This document shows positions 34,401 through 42,157 of a stretch of 64,000 bases of DNA, one piece after another; the stretch's first letter is position 1, and each line of letters starts with the position of its first letter. Origin of the DNA: Fluviicola taffensis DSM 16823 (GTDB taxonomy: Bacteria; Bacteroidota; Bacteroidia; Flavobacteriales_D; Crocinitomicaceae). Both the position numbers and the translations under genes were made by a program. The notes under the pieces were generated by a model. It was not told the DNA's origin. It made no database searches and saw nothing but the letters and a program-made list of their open reading frames with translations. Location of the stretch: contig NC_015321.1 of NCBI RefSeq assembly GCF_000194605.1, positions 1,736,001 to 1,800,000 on the forward strand. Direction: 5' to 3'.

Positions 34401-35354
34401 TTGAAAACAGGTTCTGAGTTTTGGGAACTGAGATTGGGAATCAACACGGGTGAAGTAACAGCAGGAGTAATTGGTTCTGAACGCTTGGCATATGATATTT
34501 GGGGAGCAACTGTAAATCAGGCTCAACGAATGGAAATGATGGGAGAACCAGGAAGAGTAACCATTTCAGGTTCCACATTCAAACTCATTGAGCCTTATTT
34601 TGAATGTACTTACCGAGGAAAGGTAAAGACAAAAAGCAAAGGCTTGATCGAAATGTTTACTGTAGAGCGGATCAAACCAGAACTGTCTATCAATGGAGAA
34701 GGGTTATATCCCAATGATCGTTTCCAACAAATCGTAAACCTCCATTTATACAGTAGTATTAATTACTACAAAGCAGAGCGTCACATTATGAGAGTGCTGG
34801 AGAAAGGCTTGTCGCCAATGCTACATTATCATAGTATTGAGCACACCAAAGATGTAGTTCGTGCTGTAGAACGTTATGCGCTCTTGGAAGGGGTTACCGA
34901 TGAGGGCTTGTTCCTATTGAAATCTGCGGCAACCTATCACGATGCTGGATTTGTTGAAATCTATGAAAAGAATGAGCCGGTAGGGGCAAGAATGGCTGAA
35001 GAAATTTTGCCGAAATACGGGTATTCAGAGCAACACATTGCTCAAATTAAAGAGCTTATTTTCGTTACCCAAATTCCGCATCAACCGAAAAACAAATTGG
35101 AGCAAATTATTTGTGATGCCGATTTGGATTATTTAGGAAGAGACGATTTCCACGAGATTGCAGATCGTCTGAGAAGAGAATTGCGAGAACATGGTAAAAT
35201 AGATAGTGACCGACAATGGGATAATATGCAGGTGTTTTTCTTGAATATGCACAAGTACTTTACGCCGACTGCCATTGCTAGTCGTCAGGCCAAGAAGATG
35301 AAAAACCTGAAAGAGGTTGAAGAGCGCTTAGCCCGTGATGAGTATAAAGATTAA
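31446..35354 (+). CDS. Propeller sensor - adenylate cyclase - HD phosphohydrolase fusion
   Basis: 1302 residues from ATG 31446 (a TTG 15 bp earlier is possible). Order: signal peptide (about 1-25); two-component-regulator beta-propeller repeats (LWLGTQDGLNRFDG, LWFGTADGVSVYN, IWLGSSTYGLAKYD, IWVGTLRGLSGFN, LWLGSSGSGLLKLN); Y_Y_Y domain ending near 785; one membrane helix about 792-811; coiled coil to about 870; class III cyclase about 890-1070; HD domain about 1125-1265. The cyclase has both metal aspartates (LFTDFVGFT, IGDAYM), the adenine-selecting Lys (EKIKTIGD) and Asp (YDIWGATVNQAQRME), and the transition-state Asn and Arg, so it should make cAMP. The HD domain has His in HSIEHTKDV, HD in TYHDAGF and Asp in CDADLDYLG. 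A histidine kinase, usual in such propeller proteins, is absent. Confidence 0.9.
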   Translation: MLVRLLGIGAVIAFTTTSAISQVSYRFRNFSINDGLSQSSVTTIVQDNVGTLWLGTQDGLNRFDGQQFEVFTSDDTPGLASSYIHCGLKDQFGELWFGTADGVSVYNPKKETFRSILSSDDKNLSIESVSEEANGNIWLGSSTYGLAKYDRKTKKVSFLTATIPSKRIHYIKFVTKKELIVSFEDAGVYIYNIESKIWKQLSISKGHKAWLVSDVEPFSENSYVFSTNQGLWLFDSQTHKLFPFLKFIGKDYGIDEFSDVYVKSTSEFYIATVNNGLISVNNTNEGYRITFSKKDIFQKNGILFNEINELFCDENGTIWVGTLRGLSGFNPKNDSFFGVGPSSNLSLGLPSESVWGFAESKDLSKVYIATDFAVSELNRKTGTFKHYYISKAQDVNDNSIVSIHYLTDEHFLIGANDGLYDLKIKNGTGVYHKVVYKGIDNPLIFQRLYKITPYKESQFFIATKGGVLLYNQKTGEFTPFVNNPKKPKTTIGAGVCRVSYKGLNDTYYFATGVGGINLLTLDSQGKEQIVPYEFNKSILKASRDVISTIYQENETTLWLGSSGSGLLKLNLKTGKVVAYTRKQGLPNNFVYGILPDERGNLWLSTNKGLARFNTNEERCTNYSEVNGLMSNEFNTGAYLLSKTGEMYFGGIEGYNFFNPKNLQEQRDKIYVNFLKFRFDDRWLKPGDSDAPFKESFSSLSDIKLGYDERSFTIRFKPTDIINRELLQFKYELVGLDEGSVFLGSSSEIHFTSLSPGSYVLKIYVRRVDGDWIQATSEMNIEVASPFWWKWWFWVIVLVVLTMLILLFIQSRINLARRDQVRLEIKIVERTKEIRAQNMKIESQKKVIEKEKTKVEEQSRLLQIEKDKTENLLRNMIPESTAEELKTKGRASARAYKTVSVLFTDFVGFTKIAEGMKPTDLVNKLDVYFRKFDEIIVKNNLEKIKTIGDAYMCAGGVPVRNNTNPIDAVLAALQIQEYMTNLKTEGLKTGSEFWELRLGINTGEVTAGVIGSERLAYDIWGATVNQAQRMEMMGEPGRVTISGSTFKLIEPYFECTYRGKVKTKSKGLIEMFTVERIKPELSINGEGLYPNDRFQQIVNLHLYSSINYYKAERHIMRVLEKGLSPMLHYHSIEHTKDVVRAVERYALLEGVTDEGLFLLKSAATYHDAGFVEIYEKNEPVGARMAEEILPKYGYSEQHIAQIKELIFVTQIPHQPKNKLEQIICDADLDYLGRDDFHEIADRLRRELREHGKIDSDRQWDNMQVFFLNMHKYFTPTAIASRQAKKMKNLKEVEERLARDEYKD

Positions 35355-35360
35355 GACACA

Positions 35361-35394
35361 AAAAAACCGCATCTACTTTTAGATGCGGTTTTTT
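35361..35394. terminator. Bidirectional intrinsic terminator
   Basis: AAAAAACCGCATCT pairs with AGATGCGGTTTTTT around a short loop, between the convergent cyclase and UspA genes. It can serve both strands. Confidence 0.92.
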
Positions 35395-35413
35395 AATATC
35401 ATTGCATTTGTTC

Positions 35414-36232
35414 TTAACTGAACAAGACGCTTCCACCGTATTTTCCAACTACTGGATTTACAATCAACGTAGGGATTTGAGCATCATTGGTAAGAATATA
35501 TTGTTCGTGATTTGCTGTGATAGCTCCAAGCATGTTATTGCGATTTAAGTTCATGATAGCAATTAAATCGGCGTCTAATGAAACCGCATGTTTTACCACT
35601 TCTTTGTCGAAACCACCTGTTGGAACCACTTTGGTTGTTACATCAATTCCTCTTTCGTGGAAAAATTTCACCGCAAATTGAATATTTGCTTTTACTTGAT
35701 GACGTAAAAACTCGTCTGTTTCATCCGGTGTAATAACATGAACACGAGACTTAAAGTAAGTAGCGATATTTGCCACATAAGCCAACTTTTGCTTAGTCTC
35801 TTTGTTTAAATCTAATGGAACTACAATATCATCATACCCATTTTCTTTAATTCCTTTTTCTTGAACTACAATAAATGGAACAGTAGAATGTGTAATCACT
35901 TTTAAAGCATAGCTTCCGGTAAGATGTTGCCATCCTGTTTGACCATGAGTACCCATAAAAATCAATTCTGCATGATTCTCAGAAGCAAAATCACCAATAT
36001 CATCAAAAATATTTCCTACTCGAATGAACGGTGTAATTTTTATATGTTCTTTATGTTGTTCAACGACTGCGTTTAGTTTTTCCTCAGCTTCACCAATCAA
36101 TTTTTCTTTTGCAACTACGTGAAGCAATAAAATTTCTGCACCTGTAGTCTTGGCAGTATTAATTGCATGATTCAGAGCATTTTCAGCAACAGCCGTAAAA
36201 TCATGGGGAACAATAATGGTCTTTTTTTCCAT
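35414..36232 (-). CDS. Universal stress protein, tandem UspA domains
   Basis: 272 residues from ATG 36232 (MEKKTIIVPHDFTAVAENAL). Two UspA domains in tandem: the first to about 140 ends with the ATP-binding pattern FMGTHGQTGWQHLTGSYALKVITHS (core GTHGQTGWQHLTGS), the second (DDIVVPLDLNKETKQKL) has a degenerate loop (NNMLGAITANHEQYIL). Such proteins act in the cytosol under stress; mechanism unclear. The reading frame extends upstream past the minus-strand promoter at 36263-36289, which supports this start. Confidence 0.92.
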   Translation of the reverse strand: MEKKTIIVPHDFTAVAENALNHAINTAKTTGAEILLLHVVAKEKLIGEAEEKLNAVVEQHKEHIKITPFIRVGNIFDDIGDFASENHAELIFMGTHGQTGWQHLTGSYALKVITHSTVPFIVVQEKGIKENGYDDIVVPLDLNKETKQKLAYVANIATYFKSRVHVITPDETDEFLRHQVKANIQFAVKFFHERGIDVTTKVVPTGGFDKEVVKHAVSLDADLIAIMNLNRNNMLGAITANHEQYILTNDAQIPTLIVNPVVGKYGGSVLFS

Positions 36233-36262
36233 AAGGAGCAATTGTGGGTTTTTATAGTAGTG

Positions 36263-36289
36263 CAAATGTAATCAAAGCATTAAAAGCAA
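36263..36289 (-). promoter_or_regulatory. Promoter of UspA gene
   Basis: On the minus strand TTG (36287-36289), 16-bp spacer, TACATTTG (36263-36270), 30 nt before the ATG. Confidence 0.5.
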
Positions 36290-36375
36290 TTATCCATTTC
36301 TAAGCTTAATATTAAAAATAAGACGTTAATAAAACAATAAGTCATTGTTTTTTCTCTATTTTGCTTGGATTAAAC

Positions 36376-36383
36376 TACCTTTG
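36376..36383 (+). promoter_or_regulatory. -7 promoter element of GH3-like gene
   Basis: TACCTTTG matches TAnnTTTG; the ATG at 36408 is 24 nt downstream, excluding the longer reading-frame start at 36345. Confidence 0.55.
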
Positions 36384-36407
36384 TGGTTACTAAAATTTTT
36401 AGAAACA

Positions 36408-37925
36408 ATGCCGATAATCGGGAAATTACTTAAAAAGACTACCGAATTTTCCGCACGAAGAGGTGCGTTGAAAGGACTTGATTTTAAAGATCAAATTAAA
36501 GTACTCTCGAAAATTCTATATTTCGCTGAAGAAACAAAATTCGGTCAGCACTATGATTTTCAATCTATTTTAGATTCTGAAAATAGAGTAGAGAATTTCC
36601 AAAAAGCAATCCCCATCCGAGATTACGATCAATTTTATAAAGATTGGTTGCACCGTTGTTTGGAAGATGAAGCAGATGTTATTTGGCCAGGAAAAATTAA
36701 ATATTTCGCTCTTTCCTCTGGAACGACAGGTTCTCCAAGTAAACGAATTCCTGTTACGAAGCAAATGATTCGCTCGTTTCAACGCAATACAATTAAACAA
36801 TTTACAGCCACAGCTGATTTAAACCTGTCAGATGGATTTTATCAAAAATCATTCATCGCGGTTGGTGGTTCTTCCAAGCCAGAGAAGAAAGGAAATCATT
36901 ACGAAGGTGATTTATCTGGAATCTTGAAGAAACACACATCGGTTGTGTTAATGCCACTTACAAAACCAGATGCAGAAACGGCAGCAATTAAGGATTGGAA
37001 CAAAAAATTAGACCGAATGGTTGAAAAAGCTCCAGAATGGGACATTAGTACCGTTGCTGGAATTCCAAGTTGGTGTATTATGCTCATGGAGCGAATCATT
37101 GAAAAATACCAAGTAGAATCGATTCATGATATTTGGCCAAACCTAGAATTGTACATGTTTGGTGGTGTTTACATCGAACCATATTTGAAGCGTTTTGAAA
37201 ATGTGTGTGGAAAGAAGGTTCACCTTTTGAATACGTATTTAGCTTCTGAAGGATATTTTGCATATCAACGAAGAGCCGAAAGTAATGGAATGCAGTTGTT
37301 GCTGAAATCTGGTATTTTCTTTGAATTTGTGCCATTTAACCGTGATAATTTCGATGAACACGGAAACATTAAACTGGAAGCAAAAGCGCTTACAGTAAAT
37401 GAAGTGGTGGGTGGTGAAGATTATGCTTTAGTAATTTCAACAAATGCTGGGTTGTGGCGTTATTTGGTGGGAGATTTGGTTCAGTTTGTTGATGTAGAAC
37501 GCAGAGAAGTTCGCATCAGTGGACGGATTAAACAATATTTGAGCTTGGTGGGAGAACATTTGTCATTGGATAATATCAATATGGCGATTCTAAAAACGAG
37601 CGAGAAGTTAAATATCACCATTCCTGAATTCTGTTTGTATGCAAATGCGGAAGAACAAAGACATTATTGGTGTTTTGGATCTCAAAAACCAATGGATTGT
37701 GATTTAGTAATGAAAACCGTTGATGAGTTTTTGTGTGAAGGAAATGATGATTATTCTTCTGTGAGAAAATACGACACATTAAAATCTCCAGTTGCTTATC
37801 AAACGGATGTGGATAATTTCTATAAGTTCTTGGAAGAAAAAGGAAGATTAGGTTCTCAAAATAAGTTCCCCCGTGTAATGAATGAATACCAGGCAAAAGA
37901 GTGGAAATTGTTCTTGGGAGTTTAG
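36408..37925 (+). CDS. GH3 family acyl-adenylate-forming protein
   Basis: 505 residues. It belongs to the GH3 (auxin-responsive promoter) family, relatives of plant acyl-amido synthetases of the ANL superfamily. The ATP-binding P-loop-like motif is ALSSGTTGSPSKRIPVT (about 100-116), followed by FMFGGVYIEPYLKRFE-like text, YLASEGYFAYQR (the motif around the adenylate site) and LYRYLVGDLVQF-like GLWRYLVGDLVQFVDVE, then a C-terminal domain with GEHLSLDNINMAILK. Bacterial members are common in Bacteroidota, with unknown acid and amine substrates. No pathway partner is adjacent. Confidence 0.92.
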   Translation: MPIIGKLLKKTTEFSARRGALKGLDFKDQIKVLSKILYFAEETKFGQHYDFQSILDSENRVENFQKAIPIRDYDQFYKDWLHRCLEDEADVIWPGKIKYFALSSGTTGSPSKRIPVTKQMIRSFQRNTIKQFTATADLNLSDGFYQKSFIAVGGSSKPEKKGNHYEGDLSGILKKHTSVVLMPLTKPDAETAAIKDWNKKLDRMVEKAPEWDISTVAGIPSWCIMLMERIIEKYQVESIHDIWPNLELYMFGGVYIEPYLKRFENVCGKKVHLLNTYLASEGYFAYQRRAESNGMQLLLKSGIFFEFVPFNRDNFDEHGNIKLEAKALTVNEVVGGEDYALVISTNAGLWRYLVGDLVQFVDVERREVRISGRIKQYLSLVGEHLSLDNINMAILKTSEKLNITIPEFCLYANAEEQRHYWCFGSQKPMDCDLVMKTVDEFLCEGNDDYSSVRKYDTLKSPVAYQTDVDNFYKFLEEKGRLGSQNKFPRVMNEYQAKEWKLFLGV

Positions 37926-38096
37926 TCCAAAAACTCAAAAGCTACTTTCCCGCTGATTTCGCAGAATCGGAACAAGTTGCACAGATTATAAGTGATCCTA
38001 CTGGTCTCGGTGTATTATAGAAATGAATGTGGTTTATCAATTGAATGAACGAGCGTGTTAACTGAGCAATAATTCGTGAATTCGTGGCGCCACCTG

Positions 38097-39002
38097 TTAA
38101 GTGTTTGTTTTTTTCAATTCACGCTCCCGCATTTTTGATTTATAAATCGCATTGGCAATTACCACCAAAATAATCATTGCGGAGCCAGCATAGAAATTCC
38201 CATTCAGCAACTCATCTTCGTGCAAAATCGGAATAGCCAGAAGAATCGTATAAACAGGTTCCAAATTAATACTCAGTGAAACCGTAAAAGCGCCTAATCG
38301 TTTCATTACTTCAATAGTCGCAATAAATGCAAAGGAAGTACAACAAACACCCAAGAAAATCAACCACGCAAAATCGCTCCCCGACATTTTAAACAGATTA
38401 CTATCCAATTTTCCATTGTATAGTAGCATTCCTGAAAGGAAAACCAATCCAATTCCCATTTCGTGCAGTGTAATTGCGGAGGAAGGAACTTCTTCAGCTA
38501 GTTTAGCATTGAAGACAGAAAAGAACCCAGCACATAATGCAGAAATCAACCCTAAAGCCAAAGCGAAATATTGTTTTTCGTCGAAATCGGAAGAAACAAA
38601 GTAGATTCCGAAAATCACTAAGGATCCGAATAAAAATTCGACCCAAGAGAACTTCTTTTTGAATACTAGCGGCTCAATCCAAGTCACATGGAGAGTTGCG
38701 GTTGATAAACACAAGATTCCCAATGAAGCGGTAGAAAGTTTGATAGAAGTATAAAATGTAATCCAATGAAGAGCCACGATAATTCCAGTTCCAAAAACCT
38801 TTAGCATGGCTTTTCGGTTGTGAATCCTCATCGGCATTTTCAACAGGTACAACCCAATTAGCAAGGAAATGAAAGCAATTAGAATACGATGCCAAACTAA
38901 ATATTGTGCTTCAATGTGAATGAGTTTGCCCAAAATCCCAGTGAATCCCCACATGAAAATGATGAGGTGCATGAGCAAATGATACTTGTATTTTTGGAAC
39001 AT
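38097..39002 (-). CDS. EamA (DMT superfamily) transporter
   Basis: 301 residues with ten predicted membrane helices in two five-helix EamA repeats: the first begins MHLIIFMWGFTGILGKLI, the second near residue 150 (ALALGLISALCAGFFSVFNA). FTVSLSINLEPVYTILLAIPI is the typical repeat 2 end, with the conserved Glu-Pro. Members export amino acids or metabolites or import nucleotide sugars; the substrate cannot be predicted. Basic tail KMRERELKKTNT is cytosolic. Confidence 0.9.
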   Translation of the reverse strand: MFQKYKYHLLMHLIIFMWGFTGILGKLIHIEAQYLVWHRILIAFISLLIGLYLLKMPMRIHNRKAMLKVFGTGIIVALHWITFYTSIKLSTASLGILCLSTATLHVTWIEPLVFKKKFSWVEFLFGSLVIFGIYFVSSDFDEKQYFALALGLISALCAGFFSVFNAKLAEEVPSSAITLHEMGIGLVFLSGMLLYNGKLDSNLFKMSGSDFAWLIFLGVCCTSFAFIATIEVMKRLGAFTVSLSINLEPVYTILLAIPILHEDELLNGNFYAGSAMIILVVIANAIYKSKMRERELKKTNT

Positions 39003-39096
39003 GGTGTAAAAGTAAAAATAAAGACTTACAAGTAATAGAAAGAATGAGCAGCCTTTTGTTCCCGATTTAAGAATTCAAAATTCTGCATTAAAACCC

Positions 39097-39104
39097 TATC
39101 TTTG
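39097..39104 (+). promoter_or_regulatory. -7 promoter element of fbp
   Basis: TATCTTTG matches TAnnTTTG and ends 15 nt before the fbp ATG. Confidence 0.6.
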
Positions 39105-39119
39105 TAAAAAACAACAATT

Positions 39120-40133
39120 ATGTCACACATCATCACACTCAGCGATTTTATCATGGAACGTCAAGCGGAATTTCCAGGTTCTTCTGGAGAATTGTCGCGT
39201 ATTTTGAACGATATTTCGGTTGCGTCAAAAATTGTTTCAAGAGATGTGAGACGTGCTGGATTGGTGGATCACATTTTAGGTGCTCAAGGTGATGTAAACA
39301 TTCAAGGTGAAGAACAACAAAAATTAGATGTGGTTGCTGACACACAATTCATCAAAGTGTTTGAATCGAGTGGTGAAATTTGTGGAATTGCTTCGGAAGA
39401 AAACGATGACTTTTTAGCCTTTACTTCTGAGCGTGCTAAAAGTGGAAAATACATTGTGTTGTTTGATCCATTGGACGGTTCATCGAATATTGATTGCAAT
39501 GTTTCTATCGGGACAATCTTCTCTATTTATCGCAGAATTTCTGAAAAAGGAACACCTGCTACCTTGGAAGATATGTTGCAAAAAGGAACCCAACAAGTCG
39601 CTGCTGGTTATGTATTGTATGGATCTTCTACCATGTTGGTTTACACAACTGGACACGGAGTAAACGGATTTACGTTGGATCCTTCTATTGGTGAATTTTG
39701 TTTGTCTCACCCCAATATGCGCATGCCAGAAACTGGGAGAATTTATGCGATGAATGAAGGAAATATTCACGAATGCGAACAAGGAATTAGAGATTACGTG
39801 GCATTTTGTCAAGAAGTTCAGGAAGACGGAAGACCATATTCAGGAAGATACATTGGTTCATTGGTGGCAGATTTCCATAGAAACTTAATCAAAGGAGGAA
39901 TTTACATTTATCCGGTTACGAATCAAAGCCCGCAAGGAAAATTGCGATTATTGTATGAATGTAATCCACTGGCTTTCGTTGCAGAACAAGCAGGGGGAAT
40001 GGCTACAAATGGTACAGATCGTGTTTTAGACATTCAACCAAGACAGTTGCATCAACGTTGTGGGTTCTTTACTGGATCGAAACAAATGATGGAAAAAGCA
40101 ATTGATTGCTTGGAGAAAGCACGAGCGAAATAA
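39120..40133 (+). CDS. fbp: Fructose-1,6-bisphosphatase class 1
   Basis: 337 residues, normal for class 1 FBPase, which removes the 1-phosphate of fructose 1,6-bisphosphate in gluconeogenesis. Metal-binding motifs: [11 protein letters not shown] (Glu), [26 protein letters not shown] (core DPLDGSSN). Substrate side: [24 protein letters not shown] and [21 protein letters not shown]. It is a single-gene unit with its own promoter element, followed at 115 bp by a lipoprotein gene. Confidence 0.97.
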   Translation: MSHIITLSDFIMERQAEFPGSSGELSRILNDISVASKIVSRDVRRAGLVDHILGAQGDVNIQGEEQQKLDVVADTQFIKVFESSGEICGIASEENDDFLAFTSERAKSGKYIVLFDPLDGSSNIDCNVSIGTIFSIYRRISEKGTPATLEDMLQKGTQQVAAGYVLYGSSTMLVYTTGHGVNGFTLDPSIGEFCLSHPNMRMPETGRIYAMNEGNIHECEQGIRDYVAFCQEVQEDGRPYSGRYIGSLVADFHRNLIKGGIYIYPVTNQSPQGKLRLLYECNPLAFVAEQAGGMATNGTDRVLDIQPRQLHQRCGFFTGSKQMMEKAIDCLEKARAK

Positions 40134-40247
40134 TAGAGCGTTTAGTCAAAAAAACAGTTTTTCAGGAAACTATTTTCAAGTACGGATTTTCGCAACAAAC
40201 TGAACTAAAAAATAGTGTTAATTTGCAGAACACTAAATCAGCTGTTT

Positions 40248-40916
40248 ATGCGATTACTGATGCTATTTATTGCTACTTCAAGTATCTTTGTTTCTTCCTG
40301 TACGATTCAAAAAAGAACCTTCCGAAACGGTTACTACGTTTCTTGGAACAAACCGATTAAAGAAAAGAAACCCAAAGAGCTAAATGATGAAACGATCGTT
40401 TCTGAAATCCGCGGGAAGGACTCTGTTCAGAATGTGGAAGAACAACTTTCAGAGTTGTCTCATACAGATTCAATTTTTTCAGATTTAGCCGAGACACAAA
40501 AACGAGCAGACTCTTTATTTGTAAAGGAACCTGAAAAAATGGAGATGTCAACTCTTTCGGTGGTTTCGATTTTAAAAAAGGGTTTGAAGATAGAATCTGT
40601 GTTCTCAGCAAAAAAGCAACCTAAAAAAGAAGATAACTCAGAGCAAAAACTAGATCTTTTTGCGGCAAATTCGTTAGCGTTCGCATTGTTCTGTGGAGTG
40701 ATGTTAGTGCTTTCAATTACAGCTAGTTTGCCTGAATCTCTTGTTTTTATAGGTGTTCTAGCGCTATTCATAACCATCGCATTCGCAATCGTTGCATTTA
40801 TTCGAAAAAAGCGTCGTCCAGAGAAACACAAAGGAACATTTTTGGCAATCATCGCACTGGGTATTTTAGCTATGGGTGTTATTTTTTTCTTAGGATTTTT
40901 AATCTTATCAATTTGA
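40248..40916 (+). CDS. Lipoprotein with C-terminal membrane helices, paralogue of 54497
   Basis: 222 residues from ATG 40248 (MRLLMLFIATSSIFVSSC), a lipoprotein signal with cysteine at residue 18. Directly after the cysteine comes CTIQKRTFRNGYYVSWN, closely matching CTVTKRHFGKGYYIEWN in the protein at 54497-55174. A charged, Glu/Lys/Ser-rich linker follows to about 140, then three hydrophobic segments (LAFALFCGVMLVLSITA; SLVFIGVLALFITIAFAIVAFI; FLAIIALGILAMGVIFFLGFLIL) with basic connectors. I do not recognise a named family. Similar KRxFxxGYY motifs occur in other Flavobacteriales membrane proteins (recollection). Confidence 0.75.
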   Translation: MRLLMLFIATSSIFVSSCTIQKRTFRNGYYVSWNKPIKEKKPKELNDETIVSEIRGKDSVQNVEEQLSELSHTDSIFSDLAETQKRADSLFVKEPEKMEMSTLSVVSILKKGLKIESVFSAKKQPKKEDNSEQKLDLFAANSLAFALFCGVMLVLSITASLPESLVFIGVLALFITIAFAIVAFIRKKRRPEKHKGTFLAIIALGILAMGVIFFLGFLILSI

Positions 40917-40927
40917 TATAACCCCAA

Positions 40928-41539
40928 TTACTTCATCGTATTTACAACTGAGATATTGGGTAAAAACTGTGCAACTTTATCGTCTTTGTAGGGCTGACTT
41001 TTGCTTTCCAATAATTGTTTGCTTATTTCCGGTTGAGGAATCATTCTGCCGACAGCCAGTTGGCGATTATCGGGTTGTTTCAACACTTCTTGAACAAGTG
41101 TAATTGTGTCGTAAACAATCTTTGTAACAGTTGAGAACATTGGAATTTTTTGAAAAACAGTATCGTGTATAATTTGTACTGAAGGTGTCCCTGCAACTGA
41201 AATGTTTACCGGATTTTCACCGAAATTTAGTTTTAAGGAAGATTGACTTTCCCTTGGCCAGATAGCAATAAAAACAACAAGCATAGCAGCGACAGAAATG
41301 ATGGCTTGATACAAAGGAATACTTTTGGTGAAGAATCCTTTCTTCTGAACAGGAATTACAAGTGGAAGTGGTTCTACATGCTCTTCTTCCATGTCTGATG
41401 TAGTACTTATTATTTTTCGCTGTAACTCATATTCTTCTTCCGAAAGATGCTCTAAAACAAAGCTTTTTTCTTCTTTCGTGAGTTTGTTAAATGATTTGGA
41501 TTCTATCAAATCAAATAAGCGTTCGTGTAGCTCTTCCAT
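40928..41539 (-). CDS. Putative anti-sigma factor (membrane)
   Basis: 203 residues. The N-terminal 60 residues are acidic and helical (LFDLIESKSFNKLTKEEKSFV, LSEEEYELQRKII), like cytosolic sigma-binding parts, though without the zinc HxxxCxxC motif. One membrane helix lies at about 75-92 (YQAIISVAAMLVVFIAIW) and about 110 periplasmic residues follow. The gene starts 2 bp after the ECF sigma gene, which is the main reason for the call. Confidence 0.7.
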   Translation of the reverse strand: MEELHERLFDLIESKSFNKLTKEEKSFVLEHLSEEEYELQRKIISTTSDMEEEHVEPLPLVIPVQKKGFFTKSIPLYQAIISVAAMLVVFIAIWPRESQSSLKLNFGENPVNISVAGTPSVQIIHDTVFQKIPMFSTVTKIVYDTITLVQEVLKQPDNRQLAVGRMIPQPEISKQLLESKSQPYKDDKVAQFLPNISVVNTMK

Positions 41540-41541
41540 AA

Positions 41542-42150
41542 TTAAATCATTTTAAAGAGGGTTGTTTCAAAACTGGGGTCGTAAGGTTTCAGCTGATCGG
41601 TCATCTTTTTAGTCGCATAAAACAAACGCGACTTCACCGTTCCCAAGGAACAATCGGTTATTTCGGCAATTTCGTTCAGTGAAAAATGTTCCAAATACCG
41701 AAGTACGAAAACCGTTTTGTGAGGGTGTTCCAGATTATCAATACTTGTTTGTAAAGCTTTCAAGAACAAGTTTTTTTCCAGTTCACTTTCTCCCAATACT
41801 GAATGATGGATGGTTTCTGTATGTAGAGAAACTGTTTTTCCATGATGTCGATAAGCGGTTTTACACATGTTGGATGCAATCGTAAAAATCCAGGAATAGA
41901 ACTTTTTATCTGGATCAAACAAATGCTTTTTTTCTAACAGTTTCAGGAAAATTTCTTGCACAAAATCCTGCGCCAAATCCACATCTTTATTCAACATTTT
42001 AATAAAGTACCCCAACAATTTTTTACTATAGCGAGCATGCAATTCCACCAATGCAGATTCTGCTTGCTTGGCGGAAAAAGGAGAGTGATGGCCCATTATC
42101 TGAACCATCAACTCTTCGTCGCTTTGTTGTTTATGATGTAACTTGTTCAA
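41542..42150 (-). CDS. ECF-type RNA polymerase sigma factor
   Basis: 202 residues. Region 2: VELHARYSKKLLGYFIKML, DLAQDFVQEIFLKLLEK, YSWIFTIASNMCKTAYRHHG. Region 4: LEHPHKTVFVLRYLEHFSLNEIAEI followed by TDCSLGTVKSRLFYATKKM, the recognition helix. It is the middle gene of a three-gene minus-strand operon, 8 bp after the secreted protein and 2 bp before the membrane protein that is probably its anti-sigma factor. Confidence 0.93.
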   Translation of the reverse strand: MNKLHHKQQSDEELMVQIMGHHSPFSAKQAESALVELHARYSKKLLGYFIKMLNKDVDLAQDFVQEIFLKLLEKKHLFDPDKKFYSWIFTIASNMCKTAYRHHGKTVSLHTETIHHSVLGESELEKNLFLKALQTSIDNLEHPHKTVFVLRYLEHFSLNEIAEITDCSLGTVKSRLFYATKKMTDQLKPYDPSFETTLFKMI

Positions 42151-42157
42151 TGGCTGC

